DNA of 8,533 bases from Pontiella sp. (GTDB lineage Bacteria; Verrucomicrobiota; Kiritimatiellia; Kiritimatiellales; Pontiellaceae). The translations under genes and the position numbers were made by a program. Below are positions 1 through 6,522 of the stretch, one piece after another. The DNA lies in assembly GCA_029939385.1 (NCBI GenBank), contig JAOZSZ010000051.1:1-8533 (forward strand), written 5' to 3'. Under the pieces are notes generated by a model that searched no databases, was not told the origin of the DNA, and saw nothing but the letters and a program-made list of their open reading frames with translations. Position 1 is the stretch's first letter, and every line of letters begins with the position of its first letter.

Positions 1-328
1 CGGGATTCAGAGAGGTAAGAGGGTCTTGGAAGATCATGGCAATTTTCCGACCCCGGATCTTGAGCATATTAACCGTGGGCTCTTTTAAAATGTCAAAGCA
101 CTCGGTCCCGTTGTTATAAATAATTTCGCCTTCGGGGGAGTCGCCCGCGGGTTTTGGCAATAAGCGCATGATCGAAAGGGAGGTTACGCTTTTTCCGCAA
201 CCGGATTCTCCTACGAGGCCCAGCGTTTTTCCCTTTTCGAGGGAAAAGGTAACGCCGTCGAGCGCACGCGCTATGCCTTGGTCGGTTTGGAAGGTGGTGA
301 CTAGATTTTTTACGGTAAGAATTTTCAT
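1..328 (-). CDS. yejF: Peptide ABC transporter ATP-binding protein, YejF/DppD type (partial, C-terminus off the left edge)
   Basis: This is the first 109 residues of an ABC ATPase that would power peptide uptake through the YejB/YejE pair on the cytoplasmic side of the inner membrane. The Walker A loop GESGCGKS is at residues 40-47, after the typical strand TLGLVG. The Q-loop sits in IAMIFQDPLTSLNP (Q101), wording typical of the oligopeptide/dipeptide and YejF ATPases. Signature, Walker B and H-loop lie beyond the edge. The ATG at 328 follows the upstream stop by 4 bases and has GGAG 7 bases upstream, inside the binding-protein gene, so translational coupling is likely. E. coli YejF is a double-domain protein of about 530 residues. 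Whether this copy is double or a single-domain DppD-like protein cannot be seen. The family is secure; the symbol rests on the neighbours. Confidence 0.92.
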   Translation of the reverse strand, partial: MKILTVKNLVTTFQTDQGIARALDGVTFSLEKGKTLGLVGESGCGKSVTSLSIMRLLPKPAGDSPEGEIIYNNGTECFDILKEPTVNMLKIRGRKIAMIFQDPLTSLNP

Positions 329-332
329 GATG

Positions 333-2684
333 CTACTCCGCAGATTTAGGCCGATATTTATCATAGATTCGGAGGCTTTTCGGGAAGGTCTCTCCCGTTT
401 TCATGGCACGGAGGGTCTCTTTCTTCATCTCTTCATCAATCCAGAACAGGCCATAATCAAAAAGAGTTTCGCTGGATTGAAATTCCGCCCGAGAAGGAAT
501 CTGGAGCCATCGCCATGAAATGCTTCGATTGAAGGGGGTATAATAGGTTGGGATCGCACAACAGGCTTCATGAATCCGTAACTGTATTTTTTGGGCAAGT
601 AGCTTCCGTTTTTCAATACGGTTGCTGTTGCGATAGATCTCGATGAGGTGGTCCACTTCGGGATCGGCAAAGTTACAGAAGTTATTGTTGTTGGGTATTC
701 CGGCGCCATCGCTGTGGTATGACCCGTAGTAAGTTGGCCCCACAAGATAGTGTCTCGGGCTCCAGCCATGCCAAACGAGTTCGTGTTTTTTGTCCTGCAC
801 AAATTTAAAGACCGTATTGGTGTCGTAAGTGTCGGGTTTGAGTTCGATGCCTGCCTTGGCGGCTTCTTCCTTAAGGACCATAATCATCTCTTTTTCTTCG
901 GGGTAGAAATAGAGGAGTTTAATGGTGAGGCGTTGGCCGTCCTTGATTCGAATCCCATCGGATCCTACTTGAGTCCACCCGGACCGTTCCAAGTACTCGA
1001 TGGATTTTTCAATATCGAAGGGATAGGCTTTTAAGCTGAGGTTGGAATAGTCTCTATATCCGGTACTAATGCTGTTGGCTTGGCAGGCATCTCCGAGCAT
1101 GGCCAGATCAATCATTTTCTGAATATTTAGCGCATGGGCAATGCCGAGGCGGACGTTTTTGTCCTTTAAAATTTCAGTTTCTAAGTTCATGGACAAGAGG
1201 CGGCTCGGACGAGGAATATCATTCCAAAGCCAGATTTTTTGGAGATATCCTTTTTTATATTGGGGAAGATCGGCCGCTTTTTTATACCAGTATTCCGCAA
1301 GGGTCAGCCCGAACGAATCAATCTTAGCTTGCTTAAAATATTCATATGCAATTTCTAATTTGGAGATGAGGCGGAATCGGATGAAGTCAGGATTATAACG
1401 TTGAGAATAGAATTTGTGGTCGTTGGCCCACCAATGGTTGGAGCGTTTCAGTAGAATCCATTTACCATGTATAAACTTAGAGATTTGATAAGGGCCTGTA
1501 TTGGGCTTGGCTCTCCAGTTGAAGGTCTTATTCCATTTTGGTGCCACATCGTCGACGGTGACCATATATTCTTTTTTGGCTTGTTCTGGGGTTAGGGTTA
1601 GAGTGGCGAGCTGGGTTTTATAATCGTCATAGCGCAGATGGATGGTTTTAAGTTGGCGGATCGCTTGGGAGGGATCAACGCCGCCGTTGGGGTCGTCAAG
1701 TAGGTCGGAAAGCTGAATGGCTTCGGCCAGGGTATTTACCACTTCAGAGAGCAGGTGTTCTGAATCAACGGAGAGCGGGGCGGGATTCGGTTCTGGTTGA
1801 GGAAGAGAGGTGTTTAAAAGGCTCTCGATTCCAACGAGGAAGATTTCAAGGGAATCTAACTGCTCTTTAATTTGGAAATATTTTAATTCATCCGGAATGG
1901 GCTGGTTGTTATTTTTAAGGGTATAGAAGGCGGTCTTGCCGCGGAAGGTATGTTCTTTTCTTAGGAAGTTTCCGTAGAAATGATAGGGAACGGGGCCAAT
2001 GATGGATGAGAGAACAATGTCGGGCTTACGTTTGGGGAGGCGAATTGCGATAGTGTGGTCGTCAAATTTAAGAAGGCTCTCTATATGTTCCGTGAAATAG
2101 TTATTGCTCCATGGGTCAATAATTCCCGGCGCTCGGCAGAGGGAAACCGTGCAAATATAGTCATCAGCGGTCACGGGAACCCCGTCCGACCAGCGGGCCG
2201 CAGGGTTCAGTCGGTAGTAAACCGTTCGCTGGTCGGGGCCAATGGCCCACTCGGTGGCGAGTGCGGGGGTAAATGCATCCGTGGAGGGGTGTATATCGAT
2301 CAGATTCATATCGTTGGCATCTAAAACGGATCGAAACTGGGTATTCGCATTCAGTCCCTTTTGTCGAAGGGTTTGAGGAAAGGTGGAGATGAAGGAATTT
2401 AATGTTCCACCCTGCTTAGCATTCGGATCTGCAAAAGGTTTTTGGTCGCCACCATCTTGCCAAATTAGGCCTTCAGGAATTTTTTCTTCCGTAACAGGGA
2501 AGGGCTTGAGGGGCTCTTTATGCCCATGAAAAGTGAGCGTAAATTTTTCTTCAATGGAGCAGGGGAGATATTCGTATTCGCAGTTCTCTACGATCAGAAA
2601 CCCCGCCTTACTTGCGGCGATAGAAAAAATTGTTATGACGATCAGCGAGAAGAGTACGCCAAGATAGATTAGCCATTTGGTCAT
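333..2684 (-). CDS. yejA: Large extracytoplasmic peptide-binding protein of ABC transporter (SBP family 5, YejA-like)
   Basis: This is the substrate-binding subunit for the adjacent YejB/YejE permease. It is expected outside the inner membrane, binding peptides. An N-terminal hydrophobic stretch (about residues 4-24, after K3) is a signal peptide or anchor. There is no clear lipobox, and a signal peptidase I site after SKA (residue 27) is possible. The family 5 fold starts near GGTLNSF (92-98). It includes FTPALATEW (138-146), the hallmark ARWSDGVPVTADD (163-175), NTGPYQISKF (395-404) with the following KRSNHWW (413-419), and the C-terminal lobe with LLSMNLET and VRLGIAHALN (496-520). At 783 residues it is far longer than E. 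coli YejA (about 604 from memory). Much of the excess lies around residues 244-380, a predicted helical insert with a Pro-rich linker near 295-303. The start has GGAG 11 bases upstream, a long spacing. It lies 18 bases after yejE. The family is certain; the YejA assignment is by neighbours and overall wording. The actual substrate is unknown. Confidence 0.9.
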   Translation of the reverse strand: MTKWLIYLGVLFSLIVITIFSIAASKAGFLIVENCEYEYLPCSIEEKFTLTFHGHKEPLKPFPVTEEKIPEGLIWQDGGDQKPFADPNAKQGGTLNSFISTFPQTLRQKGLNANTQFRSVLDANDMNLIDIHPSTDAFTPALATEWAIGPDQRTVYYRLNPAARWSDGVPVTADDYICTVSLCRAPGIIDPWSNNYFTEHIESLLKFDDHTIAIRLPKRKPDIVLSSIIGPVPYHFYGNFLRKEHTFRGKTAFYTLKNNNQPIPDELKYFQIKEQLDSLEIFLVGIESLLNTSLPQPEPNPAPLSVDSEHLLSEVVNTLAEAIQLSDLLDDPNGGVDPSQAIRQLKTIHLRYDDYKTQLATLTLTPEQAKKEYMVTVDDVAPKWNKTFNWRAKPNTGPYQISKFIHGKWILLKRSNHWWANDHKFYSQRYNPDFIRFRLISKLEIAYEYFKQAKIDSFGLTLAEYWYKKAADLPQYKKGYLQKIWLWNDIPRPSRLLSMNLETEILKDKNVRLGIAHALNIQKMIDLAMLGDACQANSISTGYRDYSNLSLKAYPFDIEKSIEYLERSGWTQVGSDGIRIKDGQRLTIKLLYFYPEEKEMIMVLKEEAAKAGIELKPDTYDTNTVFKFVQDKKHELVWHGWSPRHYLVGPTYYGSYHSDGAGIPNNNNFCNFADPEVDHLIEIYRNSNRIEKRKLLAQKIQLRIHEACCAIPTYYTPFNRSISWRWLQIPSRAEFQSSETLFDYGLFWIDEEMKKETLRAMKTGETFPKSLRIYDKYRPKSAE
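336..339 (-). promoter_or_regulatory. Ribosome binding site for the ATPase gene, inside the end of the binding-protein gene
   Basis: The minus strand reads GGAG here, 7 bases before the ATG at 328 and overlapping the last sense codon before the TAG stop at 333-335. This fixes the ATPase start and suggests that ribosomes finishing the binding-protein gene help initiate the ATPase gene. Confidence 0.7.
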
Positions 2685-2702
2685 TGCAGGGGGCTCTCCG
2701 AA

Positions 2703-3929
2703 TTATTCATATTTTGTGAATTTTTTAGGGTCAAACGCCTCTCGGATCGCTTCCCCGATGAGATTGACCAGAAATAGAACCAGAATCATGGCTCCAACGA
2801 CGGAGGCGACAATCCATGGTGCATCCATGTTTTCGGTCCCCATTTTCATTAATTCGCCCCAGCTTGGTGTTCCAGGCGGAAGGCCGAATCCCAAGAAGTC
2901 CAGCGAGGTCAGCCCGATGATTGCACCCGAAATAGAGAAAGGAATGAAGGTGACGAGCAATGAGATGGTGCTGGGAATGATATGCACAAAGATGATTCGT
3001 GCATTCGAGGCGCCGAGCGAGCGGGCGGCCATGATATAGTCGCGCTCTTTTTCGCGATAGGTTGCGGTACGCATTTGCCACGTTGCGCCCATCCATCCAA
3101 AGAGGACCATGAGGCCGAGTAAAAGGCCGAAGCTTCTGCCGTAGATGGTGCTGGCAATCATGATTACATAGATAAAGGGGACCCGAGAAAGAATCTCAAT
3201 CACGCGTTGTCCCAAAAGATCAATCCATTTGCCAAAGTAGCCCATGGCGCAGCCGACGCTCACCCCAATGCCATAATTAAAAACCATTAAGATGAGAGAA
3301 AAGAGGATGGCAATTCGGTAGCCGAAGACCAGACGCGCAAAAATATCGCGACCAATCTTGTCGGTTCCCAGATAGTGCTTCGTCGAGGCGTTGGGGGGCA
3401 GCGGATGAAAGGCGTTTTTGAAAAGCTGAGAAACCGCCTGTTCTTCTGCCTGCTGCAGCTCTTTCCTCTTTTTTTCAAGGACGACGGAGTCAGTTGTTTC
3501 TTGTTGGAGTGCCGTCAACTCGGTCGCAAGCTGGTTCTTCAGCACCAATTCCTTGGAGCGAAGAGCCTTCATGTCGATGGGGTCCGTCTCTTTGGCACTG
3601 TAAGGAACGAGGGGCATTAAAATCCAGTTGGCAGAGCCTTCGGCCGCCCATTTGGATTTTAGCTCCCGATAGTTCGCTTCATACGTATAGGATTCGCCAA
3701 AGTCCTTTCCTTTGAACTGTTTATTGATTCCGGGAATGCTTCGAAAAACAGGAAAGGAGGATCTCCCTTCATAATGAACAATGAGCGCTTTATTGTTGAT
3801 GAATAATTCGCCTACAAATGAAAGCAAGGTCAACGAAAGCAGAATCCAAAAACTATAATAGCCCCGTTTGATGGATTTGAATCGGGTCAGTCGCATTTGA
3901 GCGATTGGACTAAGTTTGATTCGTTTCAT
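2703..3929 (-). CDS. yejE: Peptide ABC transporter permease YejE
   Basis: This is one of the two inner-membrane channel subunits of a Yej-type peptide importer. The N-terminus (LSPIAQMRLTRFKSIKRGYYSFWIL, split here as LSPIAQ...RGYYSFWIL, residues 6-30) lines up with E. coli YejE and supports the first ATG. A first membrane helix at about 26-42 is followed by a long outer-face region. The LGTDKIGRDIFARLVFGYR segment (187-205, shown by its key residues GTD and GRD) precedes the transport core. The cytoplasmic EAA loop that contacts the ATPase is at 293-320 (DYIMAARSLG, then HIIPS). The signature SLDFLGFGLPPGTPSWGEL (342-360) and the end IGEAIREAFDPKK (391-403) are diagnostic of YejE. The length is 408 against about 341 in E. 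coli. The excess is a charged helical segment at about 112-172. The Shine-Dalgarno is weak (GGAA, 10 bases upstream), so coupling to yejB, 35 bases away, may matter. Confidence 0.95.
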   Translation of the reverse strand: MKRIKLSPIAQMRLTRFKSIKRGYYSFWILLSLTLLSFVGELFINNKALIVHYEGRSSFPVFRSIPGINKQFKGKDFGESYTYEANYRELKSKWAAEGSANWILMPLVPYSAKETDPIDMKALRSKELVLKNQLATELTALQQETTDSVVLEKKRKELQQAEEQAVSQLFKNAFHPLPPNASTKHYLGTDKIGRDIFARLVFGYRIAILFSLILMVFNYGIGVSVGCAMGYFGKWIDLLGQRVIEILSRVPFIYVIMIASTIYGRSFGLLLGLMVLFGWMGATWQMRTATYREKERDYIMAARSLGASNARIIFVHIIPSTISLLVTFIPFSISGAIIGLTSLDFLGFGLPPGTPSWGELMKMGTENMDAPWIVASVVGAMILVLFLVNLIGEAIREAFDPKKFTKYE

Positions 3930-3964
3930 ATTCGTTTTATTCCAGGGTTGAAAGGGCGCGTCTA

Positions 3965-5008
3965 TTATCCAAATTTCACTCGAGGATCCACCGCCGCCAC
4001 GCAGAGATCTGAAAGAATATTACCGAGTAATTGCAGGATGGCACTGACGGCGAGCACGCCCATTACCACGGGATAATCCTTATTTAGTGCGGCCGTGAAA
4101 CCCAGCATACCGATCCCATCGATATTAAAAATAGATTCGATTAAAAACGATCCACCAACCAATAGGCTAATCTGGTTCCCGAAGGTTGTGGCAATTGGAA
4201 CCAAGCTATTGTCGAGGGCGTGTTTAAAGATGGCGCGCTTATATGAAACACCCTTTGCCAGCGCGGTTCGGACATAGTCCGCCGACATTTGCTCCATCAG
4301 CTGGTTTTTCATTAACATGGTCATGAAGGCAAAGCTGCCAATTAGATAGCAACACAAAGGTAAAATGGCATGTTTGATTAGATCGCCCACTCGTGCCAAA
4401 AAGCTTAAGTCTGCAAAGTTTTCGCTAACAAAGCCTCCCAACGGGAGTAATTGCCAGGTGGAGGCCACAAACACCACCAGCAAAGCGCCCAGCGCATATC
4501 CCGGAATTGCATAACCAAAATAAACCATAAGGGAGCTTATATTATCAAAAAATCCGCGGTGATGGACGGCTTTGGCCAAGCCAAGCGGGATACATATGGC
4601 ATAAATTATAAACATAGAGATGAGACCAAAAAAGATTGAAATCGGCATCTTACTGACAATCAGTTTTGTCACATTCACGCCATAAACATTAGACTCTCCA
4701 AAATCTAGCCGCAGCATATTGGTAACCCAGCGGCCATAGTCCGCCAAAATATTGGTTGAGATCCCGTACTCCTTCATCAGGCGGGCTTCTTCTTCTGGGG
4801 TCAGCGCTTCGTCGGTATCGGCTTGTCCGGCCGATGCGGAGGTATCGGCCCCGATGCTTCCGCCTTGTTGCATTTGTTGCATTTTGGCTTGGCGAGCCTG
4901 CTCGATAGGGCCTCCCGGAGCCGCGCGCATAGTAAAAAATACCACAAACGTAATCCCGATAAAGGTCGGAATCATCAATAATAGCCTTCGAATAAAATAT
5001 GCGGTCAT
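3965..5008 (-). CDS. yejB: Peptide ABC transporter permease YejB
   Basis: This is the partner inner-membrane channel subunit of YejE. The opening MTAYFIRRLLLMIPTFIGI (1-19) and the APGGP motif (30-34) are typical of YejB/DppB permeases. A Gln-rich, low-complexity outer-face linker (about 38-70) follows, then TPEEEARLMKEYGI and LDFGES (101-106). Membrane helices are at about 124-144, 160-183, 210-232, 276-292 and 312-333. The EAA loop for ATPase docking is SADYVRTALAKGVSYKRAIFKHALDNSL (242-269, key residues DYVRTALAKG and KHAL). The end VDPRVKFG resembles the E. coli end VDPRIDFEGR. The length is 347 against about 364 in E. coli. The start has GGGGAAG close upstream. It ends with tandem stops TAA TAG. 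It is the first gene of the transporter block, after a 147-base gap with a candidate promoter. Confidence 0.94.
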   Translation of the reverse strand: MTAYFIRRLLLMIPTFIGITFVVFFTMRAAPGGPIEQARQAKMQQMQQGGSIGADTSASAGQADTDEALTPEEEARLMKEYGISTNILADYGRWVTNMLRLDFGESNVYGVNVTKLIVSKMPISIFFGLISMFIIYAICIPLGLAKAVHHRGFFDNISSLMVYFGYAIPGYALGALLVVFVASTWQLLPLGGFVSENFADLSFLARVGDLIKHAILPLCCYLIGSFAFMTMLMKNQLMEQMSADYVRTALAKGVSYKRAIFKHALDNSLVPIATTFGNQISLLVGGSFLIESIFNIDGIGMLGFTAALNKDYPVVMGVLAVSAILQLLGNILSDLCVAAVDPRVKFG

Positions 5009-5046
5009 TTAACTTCCCCGGTAGCTTTCACGATCCATCTTCTCAT
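5005..5046 (-). CDS. Possible 13-codon leader ORF overlapping the yejB start
   Basis: An ATG at 5046 opens a frame reading MRRWIVKATGEVK, whose TGA stop overlaps the yejB start codon as ATGA. It begins roughly 10 bases after the transcription start predicted from the candidate promoter. There is no recognisable Shine-Dalgarno before its ATG, and a frame this short can arise by chance, so it may not be translated. If it is, it would couple ribosome arrival to yejB. The peptide resembles nothing I recognise. Confidence 0.2.
   Translation of the reverse strand: MRRWIVKATGEVK
5013..5019 (-). promoter_or_regulatory. Ribosome binding site of yejB
   Basis: The minus strand reads GGGGAAG, 4 bases before the yejB ATG at 5008 (6 bases if GGGGA is taken as the core). 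It is the only purine-rich anti-Shine-Dalgarno match nearby and fixes the start chosen for yejB. Confidence 0.6.
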
Positions 5047-5062
5047 GGGTATGAAGTACAAC

Positions 5063-5093
5063 ACTATAGCAGACCGCTAGGGCTGCGGAACAA
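5063..5093 (-). promoter_or_regulatory. Candidate extended -10 promoter for the yej operon
   Basis: In the gap between the peptidase gene and yejB, the minus strand carries TGCTATAGT (5071-5063), an extended -10 element with 5 of 6 matches to TATAAT. A weak -35-like TTGTTC (5093-5088) lies at a long 19-base spacing. Transcription would start near 5056, giving a leader of about 48 bases before yejB. Extended -10 promoters tolerate weak -35 boxes, so the call is reasonable but rests on sequence alone. Confidence 0.4.
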
Positions 5094-5155
5094 ATATCGT
5101 AAAGAAAGACCTTTCCTTTTTATGCCGCGCCAAGGGGAAGAAAACAAAACGAGAC

Positions 5156-6412
5156 TTACTGTTTGTACGGCTCTTCCCATTGCAATTTTGGATCTTCACG
5201 AGTGGTGGCCCACTGATAGCGCTCGATCTTCTCTTTTAGGCTCTTATCAATCTTCTTATCGACCGGATAAAACTCGGCATTAAGGATTCGATCGAGAAGC
5301 ACCTGCGTGATTTCTGAATTCACCTTTAACGCTCGCGAAGAGGTAAATTCTTTTCGGTCGTTAGGCGTATGGATTTGGGCCGACGCCGTTCCGCCAAAGC
5401 GCGCCACGTTTAGCGAGGGAACTTCTAGCGTTGAAAACGGCATGCAGTCACTGCTGTAAATATCAACCGAATGCGTTGCAAAGAGACCCTGTTCGCGAAG
5501 GATTCCCTCGGAATAACCGCGCAACTCATGGCTCCCCAGTACGGTGACAATATTTTGACCCAGCGCATCGCCAGCGACATCCACATTTATGACGAGCCGC
5601 CCCCGCTCCTGAATCATTTTCTCATTGGCTTTCACATAAGCCTGGCTTCCGTTCAGTCCCAGTTCTTCTCCGGAAAAAAAGATCGCCGTGAGATCGCGTT
5701 TTGGCGGAGAGGCTTGGAAATGTTTTAGCTGATCAAGAATAACCGCGGTTCCCCCCGAATTATCACAGGCACTTGGCGAGCGCGAAACCGTATCATAATG
5801 CCCGACGAGATAGGTGAGGTGTTGGTCGGGTTGGGTTCCTTTTAGTTCAACCACAATGTTATGGGCCGTTGCCATCTGTGGCGTTTGCTTAATCACCATT
5901 CGGCAGGATTGGCCGGCAAGCTCGGGCAAGATAAGGGCATCGTCGTGCTTGATAGTCGCGCCGGGGATAATATTTTTCCCAAAATCGCGCTGATGATGAG
6001 CACGGCTATCAGCCTCTTTAAGAGGAGCACCAATGCAAATAAAGCCCTTGATCTCATTCTCTTTCAACAGTTTTGCCATTTCGCGAGTTCCGCCGCAGGT
6101 CAGAAGAATTTTATCCTTAAACCGGCCCGTGCAATGCCTCAACGCATCAGGATTCTCAAGATAGACCAGCTCCCCCTCGATCTCCGTATCGGAACAAAGC
6201 CCATAGGGATGAAGAGGAAGCTTGTGGCCCCCAATCTCCAACGTTCCAACTCCCGTATCGAATGTGGCAATCTCGAAGGGCTCCAAGCGATAATCTAGGC
6301 CGATCTGATCAAGATACCCCGTGATTACCTCAATCGCCGCGGCTTCATTTTTGGTTCCAGCCAGACGTTCAAAATCTAGCTCCGTAACAATTTTCTGCAA
6401 ATCGAAAGACAT
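5156..6412 (-). CDS. M28 family zinc metallopeptidase (aminopeptidase-like), cytoplasmic
   Basis: This is a probable exopeptidase releasing N-terminal amino acids from peptides using two zinc ions. All expected active-site residues are visible: H205 and D207 in GHYDTV, the bridging D217 in ACDNSGG, the catalytic and ligand pair E249-E250 in FFSGEELG, D278 in NVDVAGD, and H348 in QIHTPND. Residues about 75-175 lie between the N-terminal part and the catalytic core and have the position and character of a PA-like lid. There is no signal peptide or membrane segment, so a cytoplasmic enzyme is expected, unlike many secreted M28 members. The tail from about 380 (FYPVDKKIDKSLKEKIERY) is charged and probably helical. 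The start has GAGG 10 bases upstream. The gene sits just ahead of the peptide importer, which fits degradation of imported peptides. Substrate specificity cannot be read from the sequence, and acylase-like or carboxypeptidase-like activity remains possible. Confidence 0.9.
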   Translation of the reverse strand: MSFDLQKIVTELDFERLAGTKNEAAAIEVITGYLDQIGLDYRLEPFEIATFDTGVGTLEIGGHKLPLHPYGLCSDTEIEGELVYLENPDALRHCTGRFKDKILLTCGGTREMAKLLKENEIKGFICIGAPLKEADSRAHHQRDFGKNIIPGATIKHDDALILPELAGQSCRMVIKQTPQMATAHNIVVELKGTQPDQHLTYLVGHYDTVSRSPSACDNSGGTAVILDQLKHFQASPPKRDLTAIFFSGEELGLNGSQAYVKANEKMIQERGRLVINVDVAGDALGQNIVTVLGSHELRGYSEGILREQGLFATHSVDIYSSDCMPFSTLEVPSLNVARFGGTASAQIHTPNDRKEFTSSRALKVNSEITQVLLDRILNAEFYPVDKKIDKSLKEKIERYQWATTREDPKLQWEEPYKQ

Positions 6413-6422
6413 GATGGGAATT

Positions 6423-6426
6423 CCTC
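6423..6426 (-). promoter_or_regulatory. Ribosome binding site of the M28 peptidase gene
   Basis: The minus strand reads GAGG within AAGAGGAA, 10 bases before the ATG at 6412. It supports that ATG as the start. Confidence 0.55.
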
Positions 6427-6462
6427 TTTATGAATGGGTTTTATCGCTTATCTAGGCACCAC

Positions 6463-6501
6463 AAAACCCGCGGTGCGATTTTTTGTCGTGCCGTGGGTTT
6501 T
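6463..6501 (+). terminator. Stem-loop with T-tract between hppA and the peptidase gene (probable terminator)
   Basis: The arms AAAACCCGCGGTGCGA (6463-6478) and 6486-6501 pair over 16 positions around a 7-base loop TTTTTTG. Read as plus-strand RNA the stem is unbroken, with three G-U pairs (6470/6494, 6474/6490, 6475/6489). Read as minus-strand RNA those positions become A-C mismatches, leaving a 7-bp outer stem, a 3-bp middle stem and a 3-bp inner stem. T runs follow in both directions (TTTTT ending at 6502 on plus; TTTT ending at 6463 on minus, part of the stem). By position it should end the hppA transcript, and may work both ways. The better pairing is for plus-strand RNA. Confidence 0.55.
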
Positions 6502-6522
6502 TCGGTTTCCTCCGCCGTGGAA

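Noticed and set aside
168..518. Plus-strand open frame of 116 codons across the ATPase/binding-protein junction
   Set aside because: It is antisense to the Walker A region of the ATPase and the C-terminus of the binding protein, both well supported, and its product resembles no family.
2677..3039. Plus-strand open frame of 120 codons opposite yejE
   Set aside because: It is antisense to the highly conserved YejE C-terminal half and has no independent evidence.
3962..3967. Tandem stop codons TAA TAG after yejB as a sign of a broken or recoded gene
   Set aside because: The YejB C-terminus VDPRVKFG is at the normal family end, so this is simply a double stop.
5101..5118. Hairpin AAGGAAA-GGTC-TTTCTTT (minus strand) after the peptidase gene as a terminator
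   Set aside because: The stem is seven weak, mostly A-T pairs with one G-U, and no T-tract follows on the minus strand. It is not convincing as a terminator.
5861..6298. Plus-strand open frame of 145 codons within the M28 gene
   Set aside because: It lies wholly antisense to a gene with intact catalytic motifs, has no recognisable domain, and has a composition typical of a mirrored coding frame.
6428..6462. Promoter for the peptidase gene
   Set aside because: GATAAAA resembles a -10 box but there is no acceptable -35 box at the right distance and no extended -10 TG. I do not call it; the gene may be read from hppA or from an unrecognised promoter.
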